Counted from the stretch's first letter, positions 44,608 to 54,001 are shown. The stretch is 64,000 nt of DNA from Streptomyces mangrovisoli (GCF_000974985.2 NZ_LAVA02000046.1:1-64000), one strand, 5' to 3'. The notes: a model not told the origin generated them from the letters alone. Numbers and translations: made by a program.

Positions 44608-45036
44608 GTGACGGGCATTGAGCTGTTGGCGGGGGCCGCGGTCGGGTACCTGGTGCGCAAACTGCGCCGAGTGGCGGGGCGGGCCGACGCGGAGGTCGAT
44701 CAGGTCCTCGACACCGGTATGGACGCCATCCACGAGTTGGTGACCCGGCAGTTGTCGGGCGATACGGCGCTGGAGACGCTGGTCGCGGAAACGGCGAACG
44801 GCGATGGAGAGGTCCGGGAGCGGACGTTGCGCAGGGTGAGCGACGCGGTGGCCGAGCACGCCGAGAACGACGCCGGATTCGCTGAACAACTACGACGTCT
44901 GGTGGACGAGTTGGACCGGCACAGGGCCGAGTCCCCGAAAGGCCGCGGAAACATCAGCCAGTCGACCGTCGCCTCGGGGAGCAGTTCGGTGAACCAGGCC
45001 GGCGGGAACATAACGATCTACCGGAGCGAGTCGTGA
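44608..45036 (+). CDS. Small membrane protein with a C-terminal NQAGGN motif, coupled to a STAND ATPase
   Basis: A 142-residue protein from GTG 44608 (GGGGGAGG 4 bases upstream). GIELLAGAAVGYLVRKL is a probable membrane helix or amphipathic anchor. A helical middle (EVDQVLDTGMDAIHELVTRQ, RRVSDAVAEHAENDAGFAEQ) follows. The C-terminal stretch is low-complexity and beta-prone, NISQSTVASGSSSVNQAGGN then ITIY. The gene ends in GTGA shared with the start of the next gene. The NQAGGN motif recurs as QAAGDQV and NQAAGDI near the N-termini of the two following ATPases. No family is recognised; a membrane partner or adaptor for the ATPase is the likely role. Confidence 0.7.
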   Translation: MTGIELLAGAAVGYLVRKLRRVAGRADAEVDQVLDTGMDAIHELVTRQLSGDTALETLVAETANGDGEVRERTLRRVSDAVAEHAENDAGFAEQLRRLVDELDRHRAESPKGRGNISQSTVASGSSSVNQAGGNITIYRSES

Positions 45037-48000
45037 GCCGAGCACGTAGGCGCTGGCCCCGCCCGGAGGAGCCGACCCCCGCGAGACGGGTGGAACAGCG
45101 TGCCGTCGCTTCCGGGTTCGCCCGGATCTTCCAGGCCGCGGGCGACCAGGTGGTGTACGCGGGCGGTGAGCCCTACCGCCTCTCGACGTGGCCGGTCACT
45201 GCGTCCCGGAGCGGCGCGCCGTCCGGCGGGCCGCTCGACGGGTCGCTCGACGCGGGCGGGGTGCGGCCGAGCGCCCTGTTGCAGGCGAGCGGCGCGGTCG
45301 TCGACTTCACCGGCCGTACGGCGGAGCGGCAGCGGGCCCGGCGGTGGCGTGACGCGCCCGGCCTTCTGCGGGTCAATCTCCTCCACGGGCCGGGCGGGCA
45401 GGGAAAGACGCGCCTCGCGATGAAGATCGCGCAGGAGTGGCGTGCCGAGGGCTGGATCGTCCTGGGGGCGTTCCACCACAGGGACCGGCAGGCGCCGCCG
45501 GCGTTCGACGTTGCGTCGGACTTCGAAAGGGCCGCCGGTGTGCTGGTGGTGGTGGACTACGCGGAGCGCTGGGACACCGAGGATCTGCTGACGTTGCTCG
45601 GGGACACGTCCGTGGGCGCGCAGCGGGGTGTCCGGGTACGCGTCCTGCTGCTGGCCAGGCCGAGCGGGGTGTGGTGGCAGAACGTCGCCTACCGTGTCGA
45701 GCGCGACTTCGGTGTCCGCGCGGAGCGGTTCGAGCTCCTGCCGCTGGAGGACGATCCGGCCGTGAACCGGGAGGGGCTCTTCTGCGCCGCCCAGAGCCGG
45801 TTCGCCGAGCTGCTGGACGTGCCCGTGCCCGGAACGGCCCATGTCCCTGCCGGCCTCGGGGTCCGCGAGGAGTATCGGCTGGTCCTCGCCGTGCACATGG
45901 CCGCCCTCGCCACGGTGCTCGCGACCCGCCATGGCGTCGCCCCGCCGACCGACCCCGCCGAGGTGTCGGCGTTCCTCCTGAACCGGGAGCGCGATCACTG
46001 GGTCTCGCTGCGTCACCGACGCGAGGACCCTCTCGCCGTGACCGTGGACGGCATGGGTCAGCTGGTCTACGTGGCCACCCTCACCGGCCCGCTCGGCTAC
46101 GGCGACGCGAAGCAGGCCGTCGTCCAGGCGGGCATCGAGAGCTTGCAGTCACCGGGGGCGATGGTAAAGGACCATGCCCGCTGCTATCCCGCCGCCTCGC
46201 CGGCAGGAACGGTGGGTGGGCCGGGCACCGTACTGGAGCCCCTGTATCCGGACCGTCTCGGCGAGGACTACCTCGCGCTGCTGACCCACGGGCATCACCA
46301 CCCATTCGCCGCGGACCCGTGGGCCGACGACGCACCCGCGCGGCTGTTCGCTCCCGCGGTCGAGGCCGGCTCTGCGGCCGACGTCCCGGTGTGGACCCGC
46401 CGCGGACTGCTCACCCTCGTCGAAGCCTCCGCCCGCTGGCCCCACTTGGCCGACACGCAGCTCCATCCGCTGCTGCGCGCCAGGCCCGAGTTCGCCGTGC
46501 TGGCCGGCGGAGCCGCCGTTGTCACACTCGCCGCGCTCCCCCATGTCGACCTCGACGTGCTGGAGGCGATCGACGCGCTCCTGCCCGAGGGGCGAAGCGA
46601 GTGGGCCCCCGCGGCCGCAGCGATCGCCGACCGGCTGCTCGACCGCCGCCTGGCCGCGGCCGACGACGCGGAAGGCGCGCGGATCCGTGCGGACCTGTCC
46701 AACCGTCTCGCCGACGTCGGACGGCACGAACGGGCCCTCGTGCTCGCCGAGGAAGCCTTCATGGCCTTCCACGCGCTGGCGCCCCGCGCCCCGTCGGCGC
46801 ACCTGCTCGACTTCGCGTACGCCGAAGGCAACTACGCCGTACGCCTGGCCCAGGTCGGACGCATCGAGGACGCGCTGGCCCGTTCCAACGGCGCGATGCT
46901 CTGGCTGTCGATTCTCGCGGCGCAGGACCGGGCCCTGCACCTCTTTGATCTGGCGCTCGCGACGCGCAACCACGCGACCTGGCTGGCGGACGCCGGACGC
47001 CACGAGGAGGCGGTCGGCTGGTCCGAGAGCGCCGTCGAGATGCTGCGCGAGCTCGCCACCCAGCGGGTCGGCAGCCTCCACATCGGGCACACGCGGGAGT
47101 TGTTCTCAGCGGTGTCGGTCCACGCGGGGCTGCTGGTGGCCACGGGCCTCGTCGCCGATGCCCTCACCTACTCGGAACTGGCCCTGGCCGCACTGCGCGA
47201 CCTCGTCCGTCTCGACCGTAGTGAGTTTCTGCCCGACCTTCCCGTGGCGCTGAACGACCACGCCAGGCTGCTGGAGCATGCCGGGAGCCCGCTCGATACC
47301 CTGGTGCACTCGGCTGAATCGGTGGAAGTGCTGCAGGAGTTGGCGCGCCTGGACCCGGACGTCCACCTGCCGGATCTCGCGCAGGGGCTGGCGGCGCACG
47401 CGGTGTGGCTGTCGGAGACGGGTAGTGCGGTGGAGGCGGCCGAAGCGGCCGGGGAGGCGGTCGCGGTCCGCCGGGTGCTGGCCGACCACGACCGCCACAC
47501 GCACCTGCCAGCGCTCGTCCTGGTGGTCTCGCTCCTCGCCGTACTGCTGGAGGAGGCCGGAGCTGCGCAGGAGGCACTCGTCTGCTCCGAGGAGGTGGTC
47601 GTCCTGCACCGGGAGAACGCCCGGCGCGATCGCGAGCCGCACAGCCTCGCGGACCTGGTCCGGGCGCTGCTCTCCCACGCGTCGCGGCTCAGAGAGGCCG
47701 GGGGTCTCGATGAAGCGCTCGCGTACGCGCAGGAAGCCACGTCCGCCGCTCGCACGCTGAGGGGAGGACCGGCCGACACCGTCGACCTGCCCATCGCCGC
47801 CGCCCTGCACGCGAAGTTGCTGGAGGAGGCGGGACGGCTCGACGAGGCCCTCGTCCATTCCGCGGAGACCATCGAGATCGCACGGACACGCGTACGGGAC
47901 GACCGCGACGCCAATCTGCCGGACCTGGCGGCCGCGGTCGGCAATCACGCGTCGAGACTCGCGGACGCGGGGCGGCAGACAGAGGCGCTGGACCACAGCC

Positions 48001-48314
48001 GGGAGTCGTTCGACCTGTTCGCGGAACTCCACGAACGGGACCCCGACGCCCATCTCGTCGGCTATGTACGCAACGCCGCGATCCTGGGGCACATCCTGAC
48101 CAAGGGCAGCCGGTTCACCGAAGCCATCGTCCCACTGCTCTTCGCGCTGGGGATGGCGCCGCACCTCAAGGAACACGAGCATCCGATAGGGGTCTGGGTC
48201 AGCGATCTGATGCGCGCTGCTCATGCCGGCGCCCCGCGAGCCGTCCAACGGGAGTACCGAAAGCTCACCGGCCAGAAGATCCCGCCCTGGTTCCAAAGGC
48301 CCCCGGCCCCTTGA
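45033..48314 (+). CDS. STAND-type P-loop ATPase with C-terminal TPR array
   Basis: The protein has 1093 residues from GTG 45033, coupled to the preceding gene. Residues 30-45 (ARIFQAAGDQVVYAGG) hold an NQAxGD-like motif. Walker A is GPGGQGKTR (119-127) and Walker B is LVVVDYAE (171-178), followed by VRVLLLARPSGVWW (sensor-1-like). About 480-1050 is a long array of degenerate 48-residue TPR-type helical repeats (LADVGRHERALVLAEEAF, LADAGRHEEAVGWSESAV, LEEAGRLDEALVHSAETI). Central NTPase plus TPR sensor is the layout of bacterial NLR-like STAND proteins, many of which are antiphage. I see no obvious effector domain, so the small membrane protein encoded upstream may supply that function. Function is inferred from architecture. 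Confidence 0.8.
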   Translation: MSRARRRWPRPEEPTPARRVEQRAVASGFARIFQAAGDQVVYAGGEPYRLSTWPVTASRSGAPSGGPLDGSLDAGGVRPSALLQASGAVVDFTGRTAERQRARRWRDAPGLLRVNLLHGPGGQGKTRLAMKIAQEWRAEGWIVLGAFHHRDRQAPPAFDVASDFERAAGVLVVVDYAERWDTEDLLTLLGDTSVGAQRGVRVRVLLLARPSGVWWQNVAYRVERDFGVRAERFELLPLEDDPAVNREGLFCAAQSRFAELLDVPVPGTAHVPAGLGVREEYRLVLAVHMAALATVLATRHGVAPPTDPAEVSAFLLNRERDHWVSLRHRREDPLAVTVDGMGQLVYVATLTGPLGYGDAKQAVVQAGIESLQSPGAMVKDHARCYPAASPAGTVGGPGTVLEPLYPDRLGEDYLALLTHGHHHPFAADPWADDAPARLFAPAVEAGSAADVPVWTRRGLLTLVEASARWPHLADTQLHPLLRARPEFAVLAGGAAVVTLAALPHVDLDVLEAIDALLPEGRSEWAPAAAAIADRLLDRRLAAADDAEGARIRADLSNRLADVGRHERALVLAEEAFMAFHALAPRAPSAHLLDFAYAEGNYAVRLAQVGRIEDALARSNGAMLWLSILAAQDRALHLFDLALATRNHATWLADAGRHEEAVGWSESAVEMLRELATQRVGSLHIGHTRELFSAVSVHAGLLVATGLVADALTYSELALAALRDLVRLDRSEFLPDLPVALNDHARLLEHAGSPLDTLVHSAESVEVLQELARLDPDVHLPDLAQGLAAHAVWLSETGSAVEAAEAAGEAVAVRRVLADHDRHTHLPALVLVVSLLAVLLEEAGAAQEALVCSEEVVVLHRENARRDREPHSLADLVRALLSHASRLREAGGLDEALAYAQEATSAARTLRGGPADTVDLPIAAALHAKLLEEAGRLDEALVHSAETIEIARTRVRDDRDANLPDLAAAVGNHASRLADAGRQTEALDHSRESFDLFAELHERDPDAHLVGYVRNAAILGHILTKGSRFTEAIVPLLFALGMAPHLKEHEHPIGVWVSDLMRAAHAGAPRAVQREYRKLTGQKIPPWFQRPPAP

Positions 48315-48529
48315 TCCGAGGCGCGACCTGCTCCAGCAGACGTTCAGCAACTCCCCTCCGGCAGACGTCGGACACTTCGGGAGGCGTTCAGCCACTCCTG
48401 CCGAAGTTCAGCCGCTCCCGCAGGCGTTCACCGTCGACCCGGCCCAGAGACATTTGCTGACCCAGCGAACCTTGTTGTGCTTTCCTGGCTGAAAGCACAT
48501 CGCAACATCCTTTCGGGGAAGGAAAGTTG

Positions 48530-50785
48530 ATGGCGGGGGAAATTCCCAGACAGTGGGCGGCCGCCACGCACGGATCGATCGTGAACCAGGCGGCCGGTGA
48601 CATCATCCAGCTGATCTCCTCCGCCCCCTCGCTGGGACACCAGCCGGGGATGGAGAGCATCGTTGCGCCGTACGGCCAGCTTCCCCGGGTGATCCGCGGT
48701 CGCGCCTCACTGCTGGACGAACTGACCGACGCGGTCCTACGACCCCACCCCCACCCCCGCGTCCACGTACTGCACGGGATCGGCGGTAGCGGCAAGACGA
48801 CCGTGGCGCTCGAAGTGGCCCGCCGGGCGCAGACATCGATGCCCGTGTGGTGGGTGTCCGCCGCCGGCGCCGACACGCTCAGCTCGGGCATGCGCCAGCT
48901 GGCGCTCGCCCTCGGAGCGGACATCGAGCAGATACAACTTGCCTGGTCCGGACAGGCCAGCGCATCGGATCTGGTGTGGAGCCTGCTGGACGCCCGCACC
49001 GACCACTGGCTGCTCGTCGTGGACAACGCGGACGACTCCCAGCTGCTGGCCCCCGCGCACGGACGCGTGGCCGGCGGGACGGGCTGGATCCGGCATCCCC
49101 GTTCCGCCCGGGGCACGCTCCTGGTCACCCGGCGCAGCAGGGATCCGCGCCTGTGGGGGACCTGGGCCGAACTGCGCCTGGTCGACCAGCTCTCCCCCGA
49201 GGACGGGGCCCAGGTGCTGCTCGACCTGGTCGGCGCCACCGCGGGAAGCGAGTCGGACGCCCAGGCACTCGCCACCGACCTGCAAGGGCTTCCCCTGGCG
49301 CTGCGCCTGGCGGGCGCGTATCTGCGCGAGTCGGTCACCCAGCCGCCCTGGCCCGGAACCAGCCCCGTGCGCAGTTTTGCCGCCTACCAGCGGACGTTGC
49401 GCTCCCGCTTCACCCTGCTCGACACCACGCCGCCGGGTCAGTACGAGGACCGCACCCAGCAGGAACTGATCACGCGTACCTGGGAGTTGTCCCTGGATCT
49501 CCTGCACGCGCAGGGCAAGGACCAGCCCCGTCCCCTGCTCAGGCTCCTCGCCCACCTGGCCGACGCGCCGATCCCGTTCGTGCTGCTCCTCGATCCGGCA
49601 ATCCTCTCGGACTCCCCCGAGGTCGGCCCCATCACCTTCGAGCAACTGCACCGGGCGCTGACGAGCCTCGCCGATCTCGCGCTGATCGACATGACCACGC
49701 GTCCCGACCCCAACCCCGACAACCCTCTCGCCTATACGCTCAGTCTGCACGCCCTGGTGCGCGCCACGAACCGCGAGCATCCCCAAGTCGTGGCGCGCAG
49801 GCCGGAGTACCTGGACGTCCTGGGGGCGAGCATGCACAAGGTCACCGACGCCCTGGATCCCGACGAGCCGGCCGCGTGGCCGGCCTGGCAGTTCCTGGCG
49901 CCGCACGCCAGCAGCCTGCTGGAGCTGCTGGCGACCAGCGTCGACATCGACCGCGAGACGGCCCGGGAGCTCTCCAGAGCCGCCCAGGGCTCCGCCGACT
50001 ACTTCGGCGCGCTGGGCATGTACGAGCGCGCGGAGACCGAATACCGCGCCGTCCTCGACGTCCAGCGCCTCGTGATCGGCGAGGACCACCCCGACACGCT
50101 GAGCACGCGGCACAATCTCGCCTACACCCTGCGCGACCGCGGGATGCTCGAAGCGGCCGAGACCGAATACCGCGACGTACTCGCCGTACGACGCCGGGTC
50201 CTCGGCGAAGAACACGCCAAGACACTGGTCACCCGCAACCAACTCGCCCGCGTCTACCGCGAACAGGGCCGCTACGAAGAGGCGGAGGAAGAGTTCCGCA
50301 ATGTACTCGCCGCACAACGCCTCACGCTCGGCGAACAGAACCTCGACACGCTCATAACCCGCAGCAATCTGGCGTCGATGTACTTCGTGTCCCGCAAACT
50401 CGACGAAGCCGAGGCCGAATACCGCGACATCCTCGCCACCGAACGCCGCGCCCTGGGCGAGGACCACCTCGAAAGCCTCGTCACCCACGGCAACCTCGCA
50501 CGCGTGCTGGCCGAACAAGGACGATTCGACCAGGCCGAGGCCGAGTACCGCGACGTGCTCTCCGCCGAGACACGTGTCCTGGGCGACGAACACCCGGACA
50601 CCCTCACCACACGCCACAACCTCGCGGCGACACTCGCCGCCCAAGGACGCCAGGCGCAAGCCCGCAAGGAATTCCAGGCGGTCCTCGAAGCACGCGAACG
50701 CCTGCTCGGCCCCGACCATCCCAACACCCGCCAGACCGGCACAGCACTCGCCCTCCTCGCCGCGCCGCCGGACGAACCGGTGTAG
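48530..50785 (+). CDS. NB-ARC / STAND ATPase with kinesin-light-chain-type TPRs
   Basis: The protein has 751 residues from ATG 48530, with GGAAGGAA upstream. Residues 14-27 (HGSIVNQAAGDIIQ) carry the NQAxGD motif seen in the two genes before it. The NB-ARC core has Walker A GIGGSGKT (83-90), Walker B LLVVDNADD (161-169), a sensor TLLVTRRSRDP and the GLPLALRLAGAYL winged-helix motif. From about 480 come some six 42-residue TPR_12 repeats (YERAETEYRAVLDVQRLVIG, LDEAEAEYRDILATERRALG). Such proteins are prokaryotic relatives of plant and animal NLRs; in Streptomyces they are abundant and mostly unexplained. There are 215 bases between it and the previous STAND gene, same strand. Confidence 0.85.
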   Translation: MAGEIPRQWAAATHGSIVNQAAGDIIQLISSAPSLGHQPGMESIVAPYGQLPRVIRGRASLLDELTDAVLRPHPHPRVHVLHGIGGSGKTTVALEVARRAQTSMPVWWVSAAGADTLSSGMRQLALALGADIEQIQLAWSGQASASDLVWSLLDARTDHWLLVVDNADDSQLLAPAHGRVAGGTGWIRHPRSARGTLLVTRRSRDPRLWGTWAELRLVDQLSPEDGAQVLLDLVGATAGSESDAQALATDLQGLPLALRLAGAYLRESVTQPPWPGTSPVRSFAAYQRTLRSRFTLLDTTPPGQYEDRTQQELITRTWELSLDLLHAQGKDQPRPLLRLLAHLADAPIPFVLLLDPAILSDSPEVGPITFEQLHRALTSLADLALIDMTTRPDPNPDNPLAYTLSLHALVRATNREHPQVVARRPEYLDVLGASMHKVTDALDPDEPAAWPAWQFLAPHASSLLELLATSVDIDRETARELSRAAQGSADYFGALGMYERAETEYRAVLDVQRLVIGEDHPDTLSTRHNLAYTLRDRGMLEAAETEYRDVLAVRRRVLGEEHAKTLVTRNQLARVYREQGRYEEAEEEFRNVLAAQRLTLGEQNLDTLITRSNLASMYFVSRKLDEAEAEYRDILATERRALGEDHLESLVTHGNLARVLAEQGRFDQAEAEYRDVLSAETRVLGDEHPDTLTTRHNLAATLAAQGRQAQARKEFQAVLEARERLLGPDHPNTRQTGTALALLAAPPDEPV

Positions 50786-50968
50786 GACCGCCACGCACAC
50801 GACCGACGGATCAACTCGCCGCCGGACGTGTGGCGTTCGACGCTGCCAGCTCGGCGGCGGTCCGTCACGCAGAAACCCGGACGACCACACGCGGGCCAGC
50901 CGCAGGCTCTCACCGAAAGACGGGCACGGTGGACACCACCGGAGCCCGGGCACAGACGAGTCGATCGA

Positions 50969-51262
50969 TCACCGGGTAGAGGCTTTCGGGACCGGCTGGT
51001 CCTCGCCGAGGAACTTCGCCGTCTGCCGGACGATCGCCAGCTCGGTTTCCAGCTCTTGGATCCGTCAGCGAGCGGCCCGCAACTCAGCAGACTCACTCGA
51101 CGGCGTTGCCGGTCGCCGCCCGTTGTCGATGTCGTCCTGCCGCAACCACTTCGACAACGTGACGGGATGGACGCCGAGCTCCACCACCGTATGTGTGGCC
51201 CGCTTGCCGGCGCGGACCAGCGCGATGGCACACACCCGGAACTCCGGAGGACAGGGACGAGA
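50969..51262 (-). pseudogene. Relic of an IS3-family OrfA transposase
   Basis: The minus-strand frame reads PPEFRVCAIALVRAGKRATH, TVVELGVHPVTLSKWLRQDD and SESAELRAAR, then TGA in place of an arginine codon, then RIQELETELAIVRQTAKFLG. This is the helix-turn-helix and leucine-zipper pattern of IS3 OrfA. OrfB is absent. One nonsense mutation is enough to kill it. Confidence 0.7.
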
Positions 51263-51333
51263 CAGAACCGCCGGCGTTCCGTGAAGGACTGTCAGTCAGC
51301 CACCACAACTGGAACCTGAGAGGTAGGGCAGGT

Positions 51334-51467
51334 CACTCCTCGGTGGGACAGCCGTGCACGTCAGCGCCGTCTTGCATGTGATGGAGTTCGGCGAAGAGAC
51401 TCTGGGGCCGGGACAGCAGCTCATGGTAGGTGCCCGTCTCGACGATGCGTCCTTCGGCCATCATCGG
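51334..51467 (-). pseudogene. C-terminal relic of an ABC transporter ATPase
   Basis: The frame MAEGRIVETGTYHELLSRPQ then SLFAELHHMQDGADVHGC matches the last 45 residues of exporter-type ABC ATPases (G.I.E.GTH.EL....G.F..L...Q). Walker motifs and the membrane part are missing. It abuts the lipoprotein gene. Confidence 0.65.
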
Positions 51468-51486
51468 GCCAACGCCCCCCGACAAG

Positions 51487-52623
51487 TCAGCCGCGCTTCC
51501 CCTGCCGCCGCCACGTGCGCCCGCCGTCGTCCGAGGCGTACAGCCCCTCGCCCTTCACGAGGTCGTACGTCGGCTTCGTCGCGTCCGCGATGCCGTACAG
51601 CGTCTTGCCCTGGGCGGTGAACGAGGTGAACGGCACCGGGGTCTTGAGCTGGTGGAAGGCCCGGTTCGAGCGGTCGTCGGCGAGCCAGCAGCGGCCCCCC
51701 TTCTCGCCGACGAGCAGCCGCCCGTCCGGCAGCGCCCGCAGCACCAGGGACACCGATTCGAGCTTGAGGTCCTGCCAGGGGATGCCGTTCCCGGTGAGAC
51801 TGCGCCAGTGAGCGCCGTCGTCCGCGGTCACCATCAGGCCTCGGACCGTGCCGTTGGGGCCGCCGAGGAGCAAGGCCAACGCCGTCGTGCCGCCCGCCGC
51901 GGTGACGGCGCCGCCGTTGGTGTACGGCTTGGGCATCGGCATGGAGGTGAGGGTGCGGCCGTCGCGTTGCTGCACGACGCGGTTGGGCATCCGCGACCGG
52001 TCCACGAACCAGACCGAGCCGCGCTCGTCCAGCGCGAAGTCCACGTATTCCGGTGCGCCGGCCGGGGCCGCCATGGTGCGGTTGGCGGGGCGGTAGAAGC
52101 GAGCCGGCATCCCCTCGTGGAGGACGATGTCGTCGGGGTGGGTGCTCAGCGCGCGGTCCGACGCGGTGACCTTGTGCCGCTTGCCGCGTACGTCGAGCGC
52201 GTACGCGCTCTCCGCGCCCCGGCTGCTGCGGTGCCAGCGGACGAAGCCGTCGCGCACGCCGATGTACTGGTCCGGCTGATCCTCCACATTCGCGTGCCAC
52301 GCCTGCTGCGCGACCGTGCGGCCGGCCGGCGAGACGATCCGCCAGGCGGCGGCCGCCGGGCCCTCGTCATCCCCGATGTAGCGCGCGTTGTACGACAGCA
52401 GCAGGGAGCCGTCGCCCGCCCGCGCCACCCCGGCCGGTGCGCCGGCCGCCTCGATGACTGCGTCAGGACTCGGGTGCGGGTCCTTGATGACGCGCTTGTA
52501 CGCCGCCTCGCGGTCACCGCTGCCGACCCCGGAGTCGCTCTGCGCACACGCGGTCAACGCCAGGGACAGGACGCTCACGACCGCCGTGGCGACTGTGAAC
52601 ACGTGCCTTCTCAACCTCACCAT
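51487..52623 (-). CDS. Secreted lipoprotein, probable beta-propeller
   Basis: The protein has 378 residues from ATG 52623. A lipoprotein signal, TVATAVVSVLSLALTACAQS, has lipobox L-T-A-C with Cys26. The mature part contains repeated strands with WxxD/SxDGGxxW-like elements (MVTADDGAHWRSLTG, LYASDDGGRTWRRQG), the Asp-box/BNR signature of sialidase-type and related beta-propellers. Catalytic residues of sialidases are not evident, so this is more likely a binding or scaffold protein on the cell surface. It is isolated: relics lie downstream and the TGCGCA-rich tract upstream. Confidence 0.75.
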   Translation of the reverse strand: MVRLRRHVFTVATAVVSVLSLALTACAQSDSGVGSGDREAAYKRVIKDPHPSPDAVIEAAGAPAGVARAGDGSLLLSYNARYIGDDEGPAAAAWRIVSPAGRTVAQQAWHANVEDQPDQYIGVRDGFVRWHRSSRGAESAYALDVRGKRHKVTASDRALSTHPDDIVLHEGMPARFYRPANRTMAAPAGAPEYVDFALDERGSVWFVDRSRMPNRVVQQRDGRTLTSMPMPKPYTNGGAVTAAGGTTALALLLGGPNGTVRGLMVTADDGAHWRSLTGNGIPWQDLKLESVSLVLRALPDGRLLVGEKGGRCWLADDRSNRAFHQLKTPVPFTSFTAQGKTLYGIADATKPTYDLVKGEGLYASDDGGRTWRRQGKRG

Positions 52624-52763
52624 CGCGCCATCCTCGCAGCTCAGCATCACGGAAGGGCACCTTCCGGACTCTTGGTCATCTCGATCCGGTGACCGGCCGC
52701 CTGAGCGGGGTGAAGCGTGTGGTTTCGCCGAACACTGACGCCGTGCGGGACGCGGCCCCGTGC

Positions 52764-53431
52764 TGCGCAATCGACTCAGAACCAGTGCGCAGTCCCGGCC
52801 CGGCGAGGCACTGTGCGGCCTGGCTGAGCAGCAGACACCGGACCGAGTGCATGCGTGCGCAGCCCACCACTGCCGAACCTGGGCACTGCGCAGCGTCGGC
52901 GCAGGCCGAAGCGGCGTAGCCGGTGGTCGGTGCCGCAGCAAGCGGCTTGATGCCCCTGCACACCGGATGTCCAGCCGCCCCTCGCACGACGCGCGGGCCG
53001 ACGCCCAGTGCCAGCCGGGATCCGTCCCTGTGGTCGGACATCCGGTCAGGGCGTGGTCAGTGTGACCACGGGCTTCGTGCCGCGATCGTGACCGTGGTCG
53101 GGTCCCCATGGTCAGCCTTCCGGTCGGGTGCCCGGTTGCCTCCGGTGCTAGCGCCCGTCGCCGACACCGTCCCCCGCACGTCTTCACCACTGCGCACAAC
53201 GGCCGCCTCCACACACGGAACACACAGGCGTGCGCAGCTGTTCGCGCAAGCGCGGCTGCGCAGCAGCAACGACCGTGCAGACAGTGCGCAGGCCCGGCTG
53301 CGCATCGCCCCGACCCGACCGTCGACCTGCCCGAACCGGTGGCCGGGGTGCGCAATCCGCGCCGCAGACCGTCCTGGTCGTGCGCAGGCGCAGGTTTCGG
53401 CTGCGCAGTCGCTGGTGGCGGTAGCTGCGCA
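52764..53431. repeat. Composite array: 13 TGCGCA palindromes around a GTGGTC cluster
   Basis: TGCGCA starts at 52764, 52786, 52856, 52887, then at 53191, 53231, 53257, 53285, 53299, 53349, 53381, 53402 and 53426. The gap between the two groups holds GTGGTC at 52923, 53030, 53053 and 53094, plus an inverted copy at 53064. The pair at 53052-53070 forms a perfect 8-bp inverted repeat, CGTGGTCA-GTG-TGACCACG. TGCGCA is rare elsewhere in the window. This looks like an array of protein-binding sites (partition, transfer, replication or nucleoid function), but no owner protein is visible. Confidence 0.65.
53052..53070. promoter_or_regulatory. Perfect 8-bp inverted repeat CGTGGTCA/TGACCACG
   Basis: Arms 53052-53059 and 53063-53070, loop GTG. 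It lies in the middle of the GTGGTC cluster and is probably a dimeric binding site. Confidence 0.5.
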
Positions 53432-53544
53432 GTACGCAGACGACCGGCAGCGGCTGAACGTGCTGCGCGACCTCGCGGCCAGCCGGAGGCCCGATCATGT
53501 GTCATCGTTCGCAGGGGACTTCTCGGCGTACCCTCTCGAAGCGG

Positions 53545-53943
53545 TCAACGGCGCACCCGATAGCGCAGGTGAAGCACCCGGTCGCCCTGGACCACCTCGT
53601 CAGGATCCTCGAAGAGATGCTGCGTGTGGACCGACCCGAAGTAGCGCTTGCCGGAGCCGAACACGACGGGTACGACGTCCATGCGTACCTCGTCGATCAG
53701 GCCCGCGTCAAGGACCTGGCCACCGACGTCGCCGGCGGCAACCTCGACGATGCGGTCGCCCGCCAGCTCCTGCGCCTTGGCCATGGCTGCCTCGACGCCG
53801 TCGACGAAGTGAAACGGCGCCTGGGGGTCCCAGCCCTCGGGCTCTGGCCGGTGTGTCACGACGACCACGTGGTCGACCGCCGACACAGAGCTGTACATGA
53901 CCACCTTGCCCACCGGGATCTCCTCCGCTTCGGGGTGCCCCAA
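53545..53943 (-). pseudogene. Dihydrofolate-reductase-family (RibD C-terminal-like) gene with internal deletion
   Basis: The frame has the family start (GKVVMYSSVSAVD), then jumps straight to HVVVVTHRPEPEGWDPQAPF, FVDGVEAAMAKAQELAGDRI, DVGGQVLDAGLIDEVRMDVV and PVVFGSGKRYFGSVHTQHLF. Intact relatives (about 180-190 residues) have some 70 residues between the first and second segments, including much of the substrate and NADPH site. The frame is kept, so a short protein may still be made, but it should not be an active reductase. Confidence 0.65.
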
Positions 53944-54001
53944 ATTAGCGTGCTGCGGGCTGCGCTCGTGTCACCACCATCCCGGCGCCGCCGCGTCGCT
54001 G

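Larger units (their letters stand above)
50786..51486. other. Remnant-bearing stretch after the STAND gene
   Basis: Contains only the IS3 OrfA and ABC-transporter relics listed below, both minus strand. 50786-50968 shows nothing recognisable. Confidence 0.5.
52624..53544. other. Non-coding stretch holding a motif-dense tract
   Basis: No convincing gene on either strand. It contains the TGCGCA and GTGGTC arrays annotated at 52764-53431. Confidence 0.6.

Noticed and set aside
52764-53431. TGCGCA array as a CRISPR locus
   Set aside because: The unit is only 6 bases, spacing is irregular, and there are no constant-length spacers or cas genes.
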